Shown here piece by piece: positions 32,611 to 43,259 of a DNA stretch of 64,000 nt. Position numbers and translations under genes: made by a program. Numbering within the stretch: the stretch's first letter is position 1; the number at the start of each line of letters is the position of its first letter. Source of the DNA: Chrysemys picta bellii (Eukaryota > Chordata > Testudines > Emydidae); NCBI RefSeq assembly GCF_011386835.1, contig NC_088800.1, forward strand, positions 10,998,572 to 11,062,571. Reading direction: 5' to 3'. Under the pieces are notes generated by a model. The model was given only the letters and a program-made list of their open reading frames with translations, made no database searches and was not told the origin of the DNA.

Positions 32611-33974
32611 ATTCTGATGACGGGCTTCTTAGATATTCCCATTAGTAAGGAGGTAAAAATGAAGTGGGGAAAGATGGAGGGGAAGGAAACCCTGAGGGAG
32701 TGGGGATGAAGGAGTAAAGAGGAAACCTTGCTCAATTGCTGCTGCCCCCTTCTCCCTGGTTCATCCCCCCCCAACCCATTTCTGTCTTGGTCTCTCTTCT
32801 GGGCCCTAATCCTGCACCATTAATGGGAGCTTTGCCATTGACTTCAATGAGCACAAGACCAAGCCTAGTTGGTCATACTTGTTGCATACTTACCCAGTGA
32901 ATGAGGCCAGGTGATTCAAAAAGAACTGGAATGTTCTTCACCCCGAAGCTCGAGCAAGAGCCTGAAAGGATTCAGGACTTTCTCCTTCTGGCCGTTGCCC
33001 TCATTTTGTCTCTCTCCACCATTGCCAGGTATGCAGCAGAAATTAATGGTCCAGCTTTCTCTGCCACATGTCAAACTTAATTTTACTTTAAATCAGTCTT
33101 AATTATGCCAATGAAGTTTATAGTTTTAATGGAAAGAGCCTGTCCGCTAAAACTCTAACATTTATTATAAGGGGCTGAGAAAGATTTATAGTCATATTAA
33201 CTTTCCAAAGTGGCCAAGTTTGGTTTGGTGATATTAATTTCTAAAGCACAAACCCCATTCCTATTAAAGCAGCTGGTTTTGTGACTCCTGGGTTCCTATT
33301 CTTGTTGAATTTGAACCCCAGATTGATCTCCTGGGCAGACACAGTAAACACAAACCAAACCAAAAAATTGCAGACACAGTAAACACAAACCAAACCAAAA
33401 AATTGCAGACAAAGCCTATAGCAATTGAAGACCACAATTAGATAGCATCAGGTGAATTAAAGTGCTCGTCCGCCATACATCTATGGTTGTCCCAATTTTC
33501 TACAAACTAATCCTGAAATTGAACTACTTTCATGAAGCTGAGAGAGAGGAAGGGTAATTCCAGGAATGTTGTTCTCATGCCATAGGCTGATAAATCAGGT
33601 CAATGGATAATACAGATCAGTATGAAATGTTTCAGCTATGAGGAAGATTTCAGATGCTCGCTGCACTGTAGCTGCCTCTGTCTCCCACTGGTGCCATTCT
33701 TTTACTTGCAGATAAAACATAAAAGTGAGGGCCATCAGAGATCCCACACTTTCCCCAGGAATTAGGGTGTAAGGCCCACATTGCGTCATGGCTCTGTTCC
33801 AGATTCTATCATTACACTCCGCCATCTGTATCTAAAACTCCCCCATGTGTTCAGCTGGAAACCCCCCTTTCATATAACTGTATTGGTGCTGAGTGGGAGC
33901 AGCATTCCAGGCCACATTTCAGTCACAGGAAAATGACCCCGACACAGTGTTTATAAAGTACAATGGGATCCCCC
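32611..33974. other. Unique sequence with a palindrome piece and a short duplication
   Basis: A dispersed palindrome piece lies at 32803-32870 ('ggccctaatcctgcaccatt', 'cattgacttcaatgagcac'). The tandem duplication at 33336-33411 is listed separately. Nothing else recognised. Confidence 0.4.
33336..33411. repeat. 35-bp perfect tandem duplication
   Basis: Two identical 35-bp units start at 33336 and 33371 (each opening 'cagacacagtaaacacaaac'), and a third starts at 33406 but stops after 'cagaca'. The identity implies a recent duplication. Confidence 0.95.
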
Positions 33975-34150
33975 TGGTAATGCACAGTAGTTAGAGCACA
34001 ATTCCTGGTTCCTCCGGAGACTTTTGAGATTACAAGTAATTCACTGAACTCCTCCGTGCCTCAGTTTACCTATCTGTAAAATGGGTAAACTAACATTAAC
34101 TATTTTACATTGTGGCATGGGTGCATTATTCATGTATCTATCTGTCAATT
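33975..34150 (+). mobile_element. MIR-like SINE, sense
   Basis: 'gcacagtagttagagcacaa', 'ttcactgaactcctccgtgc', 'ctcagtttacctatctgtaa' and 'aatgggtaaactaacattaa' are MIR-like. The 3' end fades into AT-rich sequence near 34150. Confidence 0.7.
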
Positions 34151-35050
34151 ATTTTGGTGTGCCTTCATTAATTATGTATTTTGTTGGCATTATTAAAATA
34201 AAACTATGAAAAGTATTGAATTCCCTTCTGCTTGCCCTCCCATAAAAAGGTGAGAACTGGATAAAGATTTCAAAACACATTTTGTTTTGGTTTTTTTCTT
34301 GTGGGCTTCCACTCAGAAAACAGATGGCCCCTCCTCACTGACATTTCCTTACAGTTTTTAAATGAGGCTGCAGCAGGGGAGAGCTCAAATGTTCCACGCA
34401 GGGCTGTGCACACTCCATCTAGGATCATAATGAACAGTTTATTCGAAATGCAGTTTAATGCATTTTAAACTTTTTCCTAGCCACGCTCTTAGGCTAAGCC
34501 ATAATGAACACATCCCTTCATATAGTAGGAACTGTTTCCCCTGACCGTGACTCTGTGGAATATTTAGTGTTTACCTTTCGTGATAATTAAAAGGAAGGGA
34601 AATGAAGTCTAAAGAAAGACTGAGTGACATTTAATATTCCCTAAAGTTCTCTTGTTTCTTTAAGTGATTGCTATTGCCAAAGGAGAGCTAGAGGCCTCTT
34701 ATCAGCAGCCAGGTCCTGACCTGCAGGTCAGGGAGCTTTCCCTGTAACTTGACCCCCGTACCAGGTGTGTGCCTGCCAGTCACAAGGCTGAGAAAACATG
34801 CAGTTGCAAACAAGCCCTTCCAAAGCACATCGTTGCCTTTAACTGTTTCAAGCCCTGTCCATGTGCTTGTGTGCACACAATTGTGCAACTGCATGTGCAC
34901 CTACGTACACACACCTGAACACACGCAAACCTGCACACACACACACCCAGTCAGATTCCTACCCACAACATACATACAGGCACTAACCCCTGCAAACACA
35001 CCCACCCATTTGTATTAGTGTAAACGAGAATCAGGCTTACCACTGCCCAT
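34151..35050. other. Unique, part conserved-looking; CA-rich patch
   Basis: 34290-34680 is repeat-free and balanced, with 'cgaaatgcagtttaatgcat' and 'gataattaaaaggaaggg' motifs; a regulatory role is possible but unproven. A CA-rich low-complexity patch lies at 34905-34950. Confidence 0.35.
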
Positions 35051-35166
35051 CCTACCACGTCTATATTACAATACTAATTCAAACACGCTACCTCACTGGG
35101 AGCTAGCACGAGAATGTCCACATGAGCTGGGAATCACACGCCCAGTTCCACGTGTAGACATACCCA
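35051..35166 (-). mobile_element. GTCTACAC-type DNA transposon, partial
   Basis: The right end GTGTAGACATACCCA is well preserved and is preceded by 'catgagctgggaatcacacg' and 'gggagctagcacgag', in reverse the same interior as 53567-53745. The left part is badly decayed. Confidence 0.65.
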
Positions 35167-35229
35167 GACACTAAGAATGTGGCTAGATATAAGCACTAGA
35201 GTGATAAAGTGTTAGTTACAAACGCTGTA

Positions 35230-35517
35230 TTTTCAACTGCTCAAAAATCATGGGATTGGCATAAAAATCATGAGATTGGCATAAAAATCATGAGATTTTT
35301 CCCCCCCAAAAATAACTGGATTCTTTTATTCAGCTTCTGATTTTTGTATGCTTTAGGATGGACTTGGGTCACATATTCAAGCTTTTCTCCAGCAGGGCTA
35401 GCATTTTTTTTTAATGAAAGCTGAGGTTTCACATGAATCCAAGAGCTGGAGCTTCAAGAATAAAACCTTTAATGCCATGAGATTATGTGATAAAATCACA
35501 AGAACTGACAACACTGC
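35230..35517 (+). repeat. Unclassified interspersed repeat, copy B, with 20-bp tandem units
   Basis: Begins with three units of the 20-bp phrase 'aaaaatcatgagattggcat' (35243-35300, last unit incomplete), then 'gattcttttattcagcttct', 'attcaagcttttctccagca', 'aatgaaagctgaggtttcac', 'atgaatccaagagctggagc' and a closing 'aactgacaacactgc'. It matches copy A (6575-6826) in block order. No family name recognised. Confidence 0.55.
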
Positions 35518-35711
35518 AAACTATTTGTGAAAACACTCACCAGAGTCTGTAAAATGATTATACCTTCAATAGCATCCAGCACTAATTTGGGGGGAGATGG
35601 ATTATAGGATGAAAAGGTTCTTTCCAACATTAGAGCCTATTGTGTCCATTGTGACATGTCACTGAGTAATAAGAGTTATGTGCATTACATATTAAGAAGA
35701 TAATATGGGCA

Positions 35712-35790
35712 TTGGGAATGATCCCAAGCCCACTGAAGTCAATGCCAGTCTTTCCATTGATGTCAATGAGCTTTGGACCAGGCCCATGCA
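35712..35790. repeat. Dispersed ~75-bp palindrome
   Basis: Left arm 'atcccaagcccactgaagtc' and right arm 'gatgtcaatgagctttggac' are near reverse complements, with GGACCAGGCCC matching the expected GGGCCTGRTCC opposite end. Related to 45197-45275, 46803-46870 and 57017-57093. Confidence 0.65.
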
Positions 35791-36006
35791 GTATAAAGTC
35801 TCATTGGTATCCTATTTGCATTCTAGCGGTCCCCTAACAATTTGTGCATCAAAACCATTATCAAAAGCCATTAACTATCTGAATATTTTGGATCTTTCCT
35901 AAGGGGGTGAATCCCACACCCCTGTTTCAGACTCATGCCGTGTTGAAAAATCAAAGCTATCATTTACTGTAGATAGAGGGCACAGAAAGGCAGCTAAAAT
36001 CCAGTG

Positions 36007-36007
36007 T

Positions 36008-36061
<54 letters not shown>
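36007..36061. repeat. (TTCT)n microsatellite
   Basis: About 13 uninterrupted tetranucleotide units. Confidence 0.97.
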
Positions 36062-36062
<1 letters not shown>

Positions 36063-37224
36063 AGCACTACCATAAAATAAATAAATAAAAGCCAAAACTT
36101 AATGACATTTTATATAAACCATTTGCTTCTAGGCTGAGATCACATCCACTCCATCACTAACTTTTACGGCTAAGTCAAAAACTCCCGAAGAAGGGGATGT
36201 ATAAAATTCAGGCAGACCCTTGCACTAGGAAGTGTGTGTTGGGAGTGTGGGGAGGAGAATTCCACTGAGCTGGGTAATAGATCAGTTCCCACCCCATATA
36301 AAGATGCTGGAGGGAAGCAGGCAAAGGGCTGCTACAGTACAGTCCACTAAAGGCTCTGGATTCATTCTGCACTTAGCCCAGATTCAGTGCCGAAGATTTA
36401 TAACATCCCCCTGCCCCCCTCCAAACTTGATTCAAAGTGAAATTCATAAGGAAGTAGAGACACCTGCACAACACATGAAGCAAGCTAAGCCCTCACGCTG
36501 CTTTATGGGGCCTTTCTTTGAGTTAAAATTTCACACTCTAACACACATATTTAGTATACACAAAGCTAACAGCAGCTTCACTTCCTCCTGCCTACACCTG
36601 CCCTCCTGCAAAATAAAACCGGACAAAGAGGCTGGCTCTTTCAGTCAGAAGGCTGGGGATCCTAGCGGCTCTGTGAAACCCTGCACAAAGCAGCAAAACC
36701 AAAACAGCTTCTTCATTCTTCCATTTGAGGGTATGGCACCTCACTTGCGGCTTGTAAATACAACACAGCTCTCACTACCAAGGCATAACGTTCACTAAAT
36801 TGTGTATCAAAGCACCTAGTCCTAGAAAATATTGCCACTCGTGTGTGATACGAGACTCTCAAGTATGGGAACCATTGTGTTAGACCCTTTTTGTGCTGTT
36901 TACTTGATGATTTTAAAAAATATAGTACCAAATCCCTCAGTACAAAGGAAAAGTTGATGTAATTACACCAATCTTGATTTCTACTTTTACTCTTTTAGGA
37001 GAGGTAGGAATAGTGTGTAGGAAGCAATAGAAGTCCAAAGGCATCCTGCTTTATCTACTACTCAGAGCAGCCAGTAAACAGTCACAGAGAGTGAAAAAAA
37101 ATTTCAACTGAAAACTTATTTTGACAGTTTTCATCCAAAATCTTTTTGTTTACTTTTTTTCAGTTAAACATCAAATATTTTTAGTTAAAATTTTAATTAA
37201 AGTGTTTTTTGTTTCTTTTAATTT
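36062..37224. other. Unique; longest open frame of the window
   Basis: A 188-codon frame (36232-36798, plus) is open, but its product lacks any known domain, signal peptide or family feature, and codon use gives no coding impression. I treat it as chance. At 37100-37215 'ttttcatccaaaatcttttt' and 'cagttaaacatcaaatattt' resemble the T/A-rich interior of the GGGCTGGTCA MITE at 57674-57803. Confidence 0.4.
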
Positions 37225-37304
37225 CCCTGGACATAGAATCAAAGGACTGGAAGGGACCTCAAGAGGTCATCTAGTCCAGTCCCCTGCACTCGTGGCACGA
37301 CTAA

Positions 37305-37652
37305 TTATATAAACCATTCCTGACAGGTGTTTGTCTGACCTGCTTTTAGAAATCTCCAATGGTGGAGATTCCACAACCTCCCTAGGCAATTTATTCCAGT
37401 GCTTAACCACCCTGACAGGAAGTTTTTCCTAATGTCTAACGTAAACCTCCCTTGCTGCAATTTTAGCTCATTGCTTCTTGTCCTATCCTCAGAGTTTAAG
37501 AAAAACAATTTTTTTTCCTCCTCCTTATAACAACCTTTTACATACCTGAAAACTGTCATCCTGTCCCTTCTCAGTCTTCTCTTTTCCAGACTAAACAAAT
37601 CCAATTTTTTCAATCTTCCCTCATAGGTCATGCGTTCTAGACCTTTAATCAT
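37305..37652 (-). pseudogene. CR1 ORF2 C-terminal fragment
   Basis: About 115 codons corresponding to the end of the CR1 ORF2 protein, after the reverse transcriptase domain. The hallmarks are [20 protein letters not shown] near residues 9-28 and the basic FTLDIRKNFL segment near residues 71-80. The frame then shifts away from the canonical WN.LP region. The full family protein has roughly 900-1000 residues; this is a dead 3' remnant. The stretch to the next fragment (37653-37743) is the linker with a disrupted frame. Confidence 0.85.
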
Positions 37653-37743
37653 TTTTGTTGCTCTTCTCTAGACTCTCTCCAATTTGTCCACATCCTTCCT
37701 GAAATGTGGCACCCAGAATTGGACACAATACTCCAGTTGAGGC

Positions 37744-38220
37744 CTAATCAGCAGAGTAGAGTGGAAGAATTACTTCTTGTGTCTTGCTTACAACACTCCT
37801 GCTAATACATCCCAGAATGATGTTCGCTTTTTTTGCAACAGCGTTACACTGTTGACTCATATTTAGCTTGTGGTCCACTCTGACCCCCAGATCCTTTTCT
37901 GCAGTACTCCTTCCTAGGCAGTCATTTCCCATTTTGTATGTGTGCAACTGACTGTTCCTTCCTAAATGGAGTACTTTGCATTTGTCCTTATTGAATTTCA
38001 TCCTATTTACTTCAGACCATTTCTCCAGTTTGTACAGATCATTCTGAATTTTAATCCTATCCTCCAAAACACTTGCAACCTCTCCCATCTTGGTATCATC
38101 CGCAAACTTTAAGATAATGGCATATAGAGTAGTACACTTATAATCATTGATGAAGATATTGACCAGAACTGGCCCCAGAACTGATCCCTGTGGAACCCCA
38201 CTCGTATGCCCTTCCAGCAT
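37744..38220 (-). pseudogene. CR1 reverse transcriptase fragment
   Basis: 158 codons of CR1 ORF2. Residues 7-19 read SGVPQGSVLGPVL, the strand before the catalytic loop. FADD at residues 39-42 supplies two of the catalytic aspartates, and EKDLGVRVDHKLNMS follows near residues 109-123. Compared with the usual family spacing, the segment between VNIFIND and FADD is altered. A premature stop after LYSAD ends the frame. In an active element this enzyme primes cDNA synthesis at the target site. Confidence 0.9.
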
Positions 38221-38432
38221 GACTGTGAACCACTGATAATTACTCTTTGAGAATGGTTTTCCAACCAGTTTTGCACCTACCTTATAGAAGCTCCAGCTAG
38301 GTTACATTTCCCTAGTTTATTTATGAGAAGATAATGCTGGACAGTATCAAAGGCTTTACTAAAATCAGGATATACCATGTCTACTGCTTCCCCCACTATC
38401 CACAAGGCTTGTTACCCTGTCAAAGAAAGCCG

Positions 38433-38527
38433 TGTTCGCAGGTTCGGCCGATCGCGGCTCCCACTGGCCGCAGTTCATTGCTCCAGGCCAATGGGAGCTG
38501 CTGGAAGCGGCGCAGGCCGAGGAACGT
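38433..38527. mobile_element. Fragment of the palindromic hAT-type MITE
   Basis: 'ttcgcaggttcggccgatcg', 'gctcccactggccgcagttc' and 'aatgggagctgctggaagcg' match the left-arm interior of the family at 1279-1611, but both termini are missing. It lies directly at the truncated end of the CR1 at 37225-38432, so the junction marks a rearrangement or an older host site. Confidence 0.8.
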
Positions 38528-38643
38528 AAGGTGGCAACTTAAATGGAGGGGCCTCTGTCCTCACCTGCAGTCAGTGAAACCTTCGTAAACCACTTCATGC
38601 TGGTGTCTCCTTTGAAGAGTAAAGGAATTCAGCTGTTGTATCT

Positions 38644-38928
38644 TAGGGCTTGTCTAGACTACCACTTAAGTCAATGTAAGTTACGTCGCTCACAGGTGTG
38701 AAAAAGCCACCCCCATGAGTAATGTACATTACATTGACTTAAAGCGGTGTCCACACCATGCTATGTCAGAGAGAGACACTCTCCCTCTAACATAGCTTCT
38801 GCCTCTCATTGAGGTGGGGTAACTATGCCAATGGGAGAACACTCTCCAGTTGGCATAGCTCGTCTTCACCAGACAGGCTACAGCGGTGCAGCTATGCCGA
38901 TATAGTACAGTACTGTAGACTAGCCCTA
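38644..38928. mobile_element. GTCTACAC-type DNA transposon
   Basis: 285 bp with ends TAGGGCTTGTCTAGACTACC and TACTGTAGACTAGCCCTA. The interior has 'taagttacgtcgctcacagg', 'aaagccacccccatgag' and 'tctaacatagcttctgcctc'. The element at 52602-52875 is the same subfamily in the opposite orientation. Confidence 0.88.
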
Positions 38929-39694
38929 AGACTAATGGAACAGAGCAAGAAAGTATATGCAAGAAATAACCTGTGAGCAATAGAGGTAAGGAGAGGGAGA
39001 AAGTAGAACTCCAAAGTATTCTTCATTTCAACTCCACCTTTTTGTTTTCTTTTCCTTCTGAGTCAAATTGTCAAAACACAACCCAGAGACCTTCATTGTG
39101 GGCACCGGAGCAAAAGTCCATGTGCAAGGAACAGTTGCTAGTGGCTGACTGTAGAGGCCAAAGTATGAGGCAGGCGAACACTGAATCTCATGATTTAGAG
39201 ACCACACTGGCTTGCAAAGGGTGAATATTGGTTTTTTGCTGTAGCTTCAGAACAGCTGTCCAGGTAACTTCTTCTGAATTCTCTTTCATTTTTCTTCTCA
39301 CCGGCTATGGCATATTGCTGTGCTCTGAGTTTTCCTCTGTTCCCTTTTGCATCTGGCACAGCCCACACTGGCATTCTCTGATTTGATGTATTTGTTTATT
39401 TAGCAAACCACTCTGTGAATCCTGGTAATAGGGATTTAGAGTCAGAGCCTGTGGGCAGCTGCCCAAGTACAAAAAACCCCCTATGTTTGCAACAGAGTGC
39501 AATCCACTCAGTGCATATCCTCTCTATGCAACATCGGTTTCTGGAACTCAAGCGCCTTCGTGTATCAAAGCCACACACAAGACACTTTGCTTTCCAATCA
39601 GCTGTTTCAGTTCTGAGGCTGGCATAGCTGTAACCTGATGTTATCGGACTCTGAGAAAGCTGCTGACTTGGGAAGGTCTAGACGGAGGTAAGAG
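38929..39694. other. Unique sequence, nothing recognised
   Basis: Balanced composition. Frames of 60-83 codons are present on both strands without family resemblance. Confidence 0.4.
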
Positions 39695-39890
39695 CAGGTG
39701 AAAGGGAGTCAGGGGATGTCTGCTTTCTCTTCTCTGCTCTGCCACTATCTTTACTGTGTCAACTTGGCCAAGTCACGGGTTAACTGTTATGCACTGCAGA
39801 TTGCTCACCATCTATACAATGGATATACCCACCTCGCAGTGGTGTTGTGAGGCTTAATTAATTGATGAGAGTAAAACACAGTCAGATCCT
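39695..39890 (+). mobile_element. MIR-like SINE, sense
   Basis: 'gtcaggggatgtctgctttc', 'ctctgctctgccactatctt', 'caacttggccaagtcacggg' and 'gtggtgttgtgaggcttaat' follow MIR order. Confidence 0.75.
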
Positions 39891-40343
39891 CAGATCAATG
39901 TAATTAAAATAGTAATGGGGGGGGGGCGAGGAGGAAGCAAGAACACACCAAGCATCAGAATATCTGGACCTCCAAACACAGGTAAAGACTGTAACTATGG
40001 CCAATGGAATGAACTCAGCTTCAATAAATAAATATTAACCCAACCATTTTTAAGGCTCAATCAAAGTTTGGTTAGCAGGACTTTTCCCCACGTTTCTTTC
40101 CTATTTGAACAGACATGCCAATAAGACTCCTACACATAGATCAAGGCCTGTATACAGCCCTATGTATGGACTATAGAAGATGAGTAAGTAGGTTACTGTT
40201 TTCTGCATCAACTTGGCTAGAATGTCATTTTCTAAAAGTTGAAATGATCTCACTCTCCAGTGGTATGAAACCTGAACGGAGGATATAAGCAAGGTGTTGA
40301 TGCTTCCCCAGGGACATACCCAAGCTTTCTTCCCTCACAGTCC

Positions 40344-40629
40344 TAGGCCTTGTCTACACCACTGGGGATCGACACTGCTGCAATCGATGCTGTGAGGGTC
40401 AATTTTAGCGGGTTTAGTGAACAGACCCTCTGCTCTGTGGTTGATTTACTCTCCGGTCGACTCCATTACTCCACTGGAACAAGAAGAGTACGGTAAATCG
40501 ATGGGAGAGCATCTCCCATTGACACAGCAGTAAGTCGACCTAAACTAAGTTGACACTGGCTACATTATTCATGTAGCTGGAGTAACATAACTTAGGTTGA
40601 CTTACCCCGGTAGTGTAGACAAGGCCCTA
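40344..40629. mobile_element. GTCTACAC-type DNA transposon, uninterrupted copy
   Basis: 286 bp with ends TAGGCCTTGTCTACACCACT and TAGTGTAGACAAGGCCCTA. It is the reverse-oriented, intact counterpart of the outer element at 5313-5996 and shows the pre-insertion sequence of that nest. The interior inverted parts include 'gtcgacctaaactaag' and 'aacttaggttgacttacc'. Non-coding. Confidence 0.9.
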
Positions 40630-40634
40630 GTGTG

Positions 40635-40800
40635 ACTGACTGGATAGTTCATTAGATTTGTGCACAGGGGACATGTGTTCAGTTCCTGGCTCTACCAGTG
40701 GCCTGCTGAATGACCTAGGACAAGTCATTTCCCCTCTCTATGCCTCAGTTTCCCAATGTATGATAAGTGATCTATAAGAGCTAGGGATTACTAGGTGACT
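40635..40800 (+). mobile_element. MIR-like SINE, sense (first of two in a row)
   Basis: 'tggatagttcattagatttg', 'ttcagttcctggctctacca', 'gacctaggacaagtcatttc' and 'tctatgcctcagtttcccaa' are present. Confidence 0.75.
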
Positions 40801-40864
40801 TGTATCTACCTACTGATAATTTGAGAGGTGGACCTCTATGTCTCAGTTCTTGTGACTAAGTGCC

Positions 40865-41119
40865 TAGGAGGGTCCCATTCTTAGAGCACTGGACTAGGAG
40901 TCAGGAGATTTGGGTTTAGTTCCTGGCTCTGTCATAGACTCCCTGTACAACCTTGGCAAGTCATTTAATTTCTTGTGCCTCAGTTTCCTCATTTTTCCTC
41001 CACTCCTTGTCGTCTTGCCTATTTAGGTGGTAAGTTCTTGGGAGCAGGGACTGTCTCTTATTATTGCTGAGTGAGTGACTAACACAATGAGGCTTCAGTC
41101 TGGGTTGGGACCTCTATTG
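40865..41119 (+). mobile_element. MIR-like SINE with reptilian 3' tail, sense (second of two)
   Basis: 'ttagagcactggactaggag', 'tcaggagatttgggtttagt', 'tggcaagtcatttaatttct' and 'tgcctcagtttcctcatttt' are followed by 'gggagcagggactgtctctt' and 'gactaacacaatgaggcttc', the same tail as 19488-19715. Confidence 0.8.
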
Positions 41120-41445
41120 CAGTGTTTCCCAAACGTGGGACGCCGCTTGTGTAGGAAAAGCCCCTGTTGGGCCGGGCCGGTTTGTTTACCTGCCCCGTCC
41201 GCAGGTCCGGCCGATCACGGCTCCCACTGACCACTGTTCCAGGCCAATGGGAGCTGCTGGAAGCGGCGGCCAGTACGTCCCTCGGCCCGCGCCGTTTCCA
41301 GCAGCTCCCATTGACCTGGAGCAGCGAACCGCAGCCAGTGGGAGTCGTGATTGGCCGGACCTGCGGACGCGGCAGGTCAACAAACCAGCCCGGCCCGCCA
41401 GGGGCTTTCCCTACACAAGCAGCGGCCCCAGTTTGGGAAACACTT
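41120..41445. mobile_element. Palindromic hAT-type MITE (CAGTGTTTCCCAAAC family)
   Basis: 326 bp from CAGTGTTTCCCAAACGTGGG to CAGTTTGGGAAACACTT; the last base is mutated from G. The near-complete inverted repeat is intact. The flanks CTCTATTG and CCTTAAGG do not match, so either the target duplication has decayed or the right flank was rearranged. GC-rich, non-coding. Confidence 0.92.
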
Positions 41446-43259
41446 CCTTAAGGAAACAAAATAATAGAGCTTGAAAACAATAGTTGAAATGTTGCAGGTG
41501 GAGGAAGAAAAAACAAATCTGCTCAGACAGAGAGACGAAACAAGCAACTGCTCAAAGGACTTGGCAGCAAATGCAACTGTCCCCTGCCCCCTATCCATTC
41601 CGAGACTTGTTCCGCATGTACTGGTTGTGGCGCACAGTACCAGCCAGGCTGCAATTCAGGCTTCTGTCTCACCAACTGCTCTTAAAATCCATTTCATAGC
41701 ATAACAAATCTGCAAGAGGGAGCACGCTATGTCACAGTATGAAAATGTTTCCCCATCTAAAAACGCTGCTCTCGACTCATGGTGTCAGCATGGGGATGTG
41801 GAGGAAGATTGCGGGGGCTAGTGAGCGATTTGCCCTAAAACATACAGTAGTTGTAGCCATAGCTGCTTCTGGCTGTGCCCCCATCAGGTTTTCTAAGCTC
41901 AGCGGGGTCAAGACTTGAATAGCAGACTTCTAAGGAAAAAGCCAGGATGCTGCAGGAAGAGTAGTGTTGGACCATTAAGTAGTTGGTGCTCTTCCCTCTG
42001 GAGCATTAATGAGCCAATATCACACTGTGAGCTGGTGAAGGTGCCATCTTCTGAAAGAGAGATAATACAGGATCCCTGACTACATGTAGACATTAATAAT
42101 TTCTTGTCACTGTTTGTAACTGTGATGTCCCAGCCAAATGAAAGAAAATCTGGATAGCTACAGTCTATCAAACCACACATATATCCTAGTCATTTCCAAG
42201 TCTAAGCTGTTGCATAATGCTGTGCAATTTATGCAGTTGCAGTGACTCACCCCAGAGGCAGCCACATTTCATTGATTGAATGTGATTCTTTACATATAGG
42301 TTGTGGGTTTTGGTTTTTTTACAAAAAACAAAGCTCGTAAAGTCCTTTGGAGTCCATCTGGCAGAAAAGCACTATATATAAATGTAAGATCATTATCATC
42401 AAAAACACATTCAGTATGGTGTTTCTCTCACATTTTTGTTAATTTCAGTGAACCAGTTCCTTTTAATGAATAATTTCCATTGGGAAGCTTTGTTTTTCCT
42501 GTAACATAAAGCTTCTTGGTTTCAATCCCTTGTCTGGTTTTCATTAGTCTTGCAATGAATTAGCCAACAGGGCTTTTCCTCTCAGTTGGGTTGGGAAAAT
42601 ACCATTGGCATGTGTCTGCATGTGTTTTTTTCCTTATTATTATGATCTTCAGTTTTGTGTGCAGTACATAATAGACCCTTGGGGTCACAACAAGTTGTTT
42701 CTTTGCAGAAGTTCTTCTATAGACTGCTGTGCTGCGGTTTGTACTGCGTTATTAGGGTGCGGCTACATAAATATCCTAAATCTTATAGTTTCCTTGGAGC
42801 CTATATTAAGCAGATACTAGTAATGAAACTGGTTTTGAACGTGTACATACATGTAAATGGTTGGTGAGCCCACTCCTCAACCCCCCGTTTTCCCTCTTTT
42901 GGTCACCCCCACATCCATCACCACTAGCTCTTTATAAGCCTTTTTGGTGGTTCTCTTGCTCTAGCTCCTAAAAGATATGCACCTCCTTGGACGTGATAAA
43001 CTAGTCAAGTCATCCAGAGCCTGGATAGCAAGAGCTGAGTTTGGGATGATTTTTTTTTACCATGCAACAGACTTATTCTCTCTTCCCTGTGATGTATTCA
43101 GGCCTCATGTTCCCACTACTATCCTCAGATATTGTTGCATGAACTGAGCTCATTCCAGCACGCTGTTAATGCCGCTACTTCCCCCTTCCTTAGCACTAGA
43201 GTCCTACGCCTCCAGAGCTGTCAGAAGAGAAAGTTGGGGGTTCTAAGGCAGACATGCCA
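41446..43259. other. Mostly unique; MIR tail fragment
   Basis: A short MIR 3' piece lies at 42335-42400 ('agcactatatataaatgtaa', 'gatcattatcatc'). The rest, including 42420-42560, is repeat-free. No supported exon. Confidence 0.4.

Larger units (their letters stand above)
37225..38432 (-). mobile_element. CR1 LINE, 5'-truncated, antisense
   Basis: About 1.2 kb. The 3' end (plus 37225 onward) has 'aaaggactggaagggacctc' and 'aagaggtcatctagtccagt', the classic CR1 3' region shared with the Cry SINE tail. Upstream on the minus strand come the ORF2 C-terminus and the reverse transcriptase region with a FADD catalytic motif. Truncation at 38432 abuts a hAT fragment. Stops and a frame change make it inactive. 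Confidence 0.93.

Noticed and set aside
35243..35300. Three 20-bp direct repeats as a CRISPR-like array
   Set aside because: The units are directly adjacent, without spacers, in vertebrate DNA, and they belong to an interspersed repeat.
36232..36798. 188-codon open frame, the longest in the window
   Set aside because: The product shows no domain, signal peptide, repeat or family resemblance. The frame sits in single-copy AT-rich DNA without splice or promoter signals I can defend. One frame of this size is expected by chance in 64 kb read in six frames.
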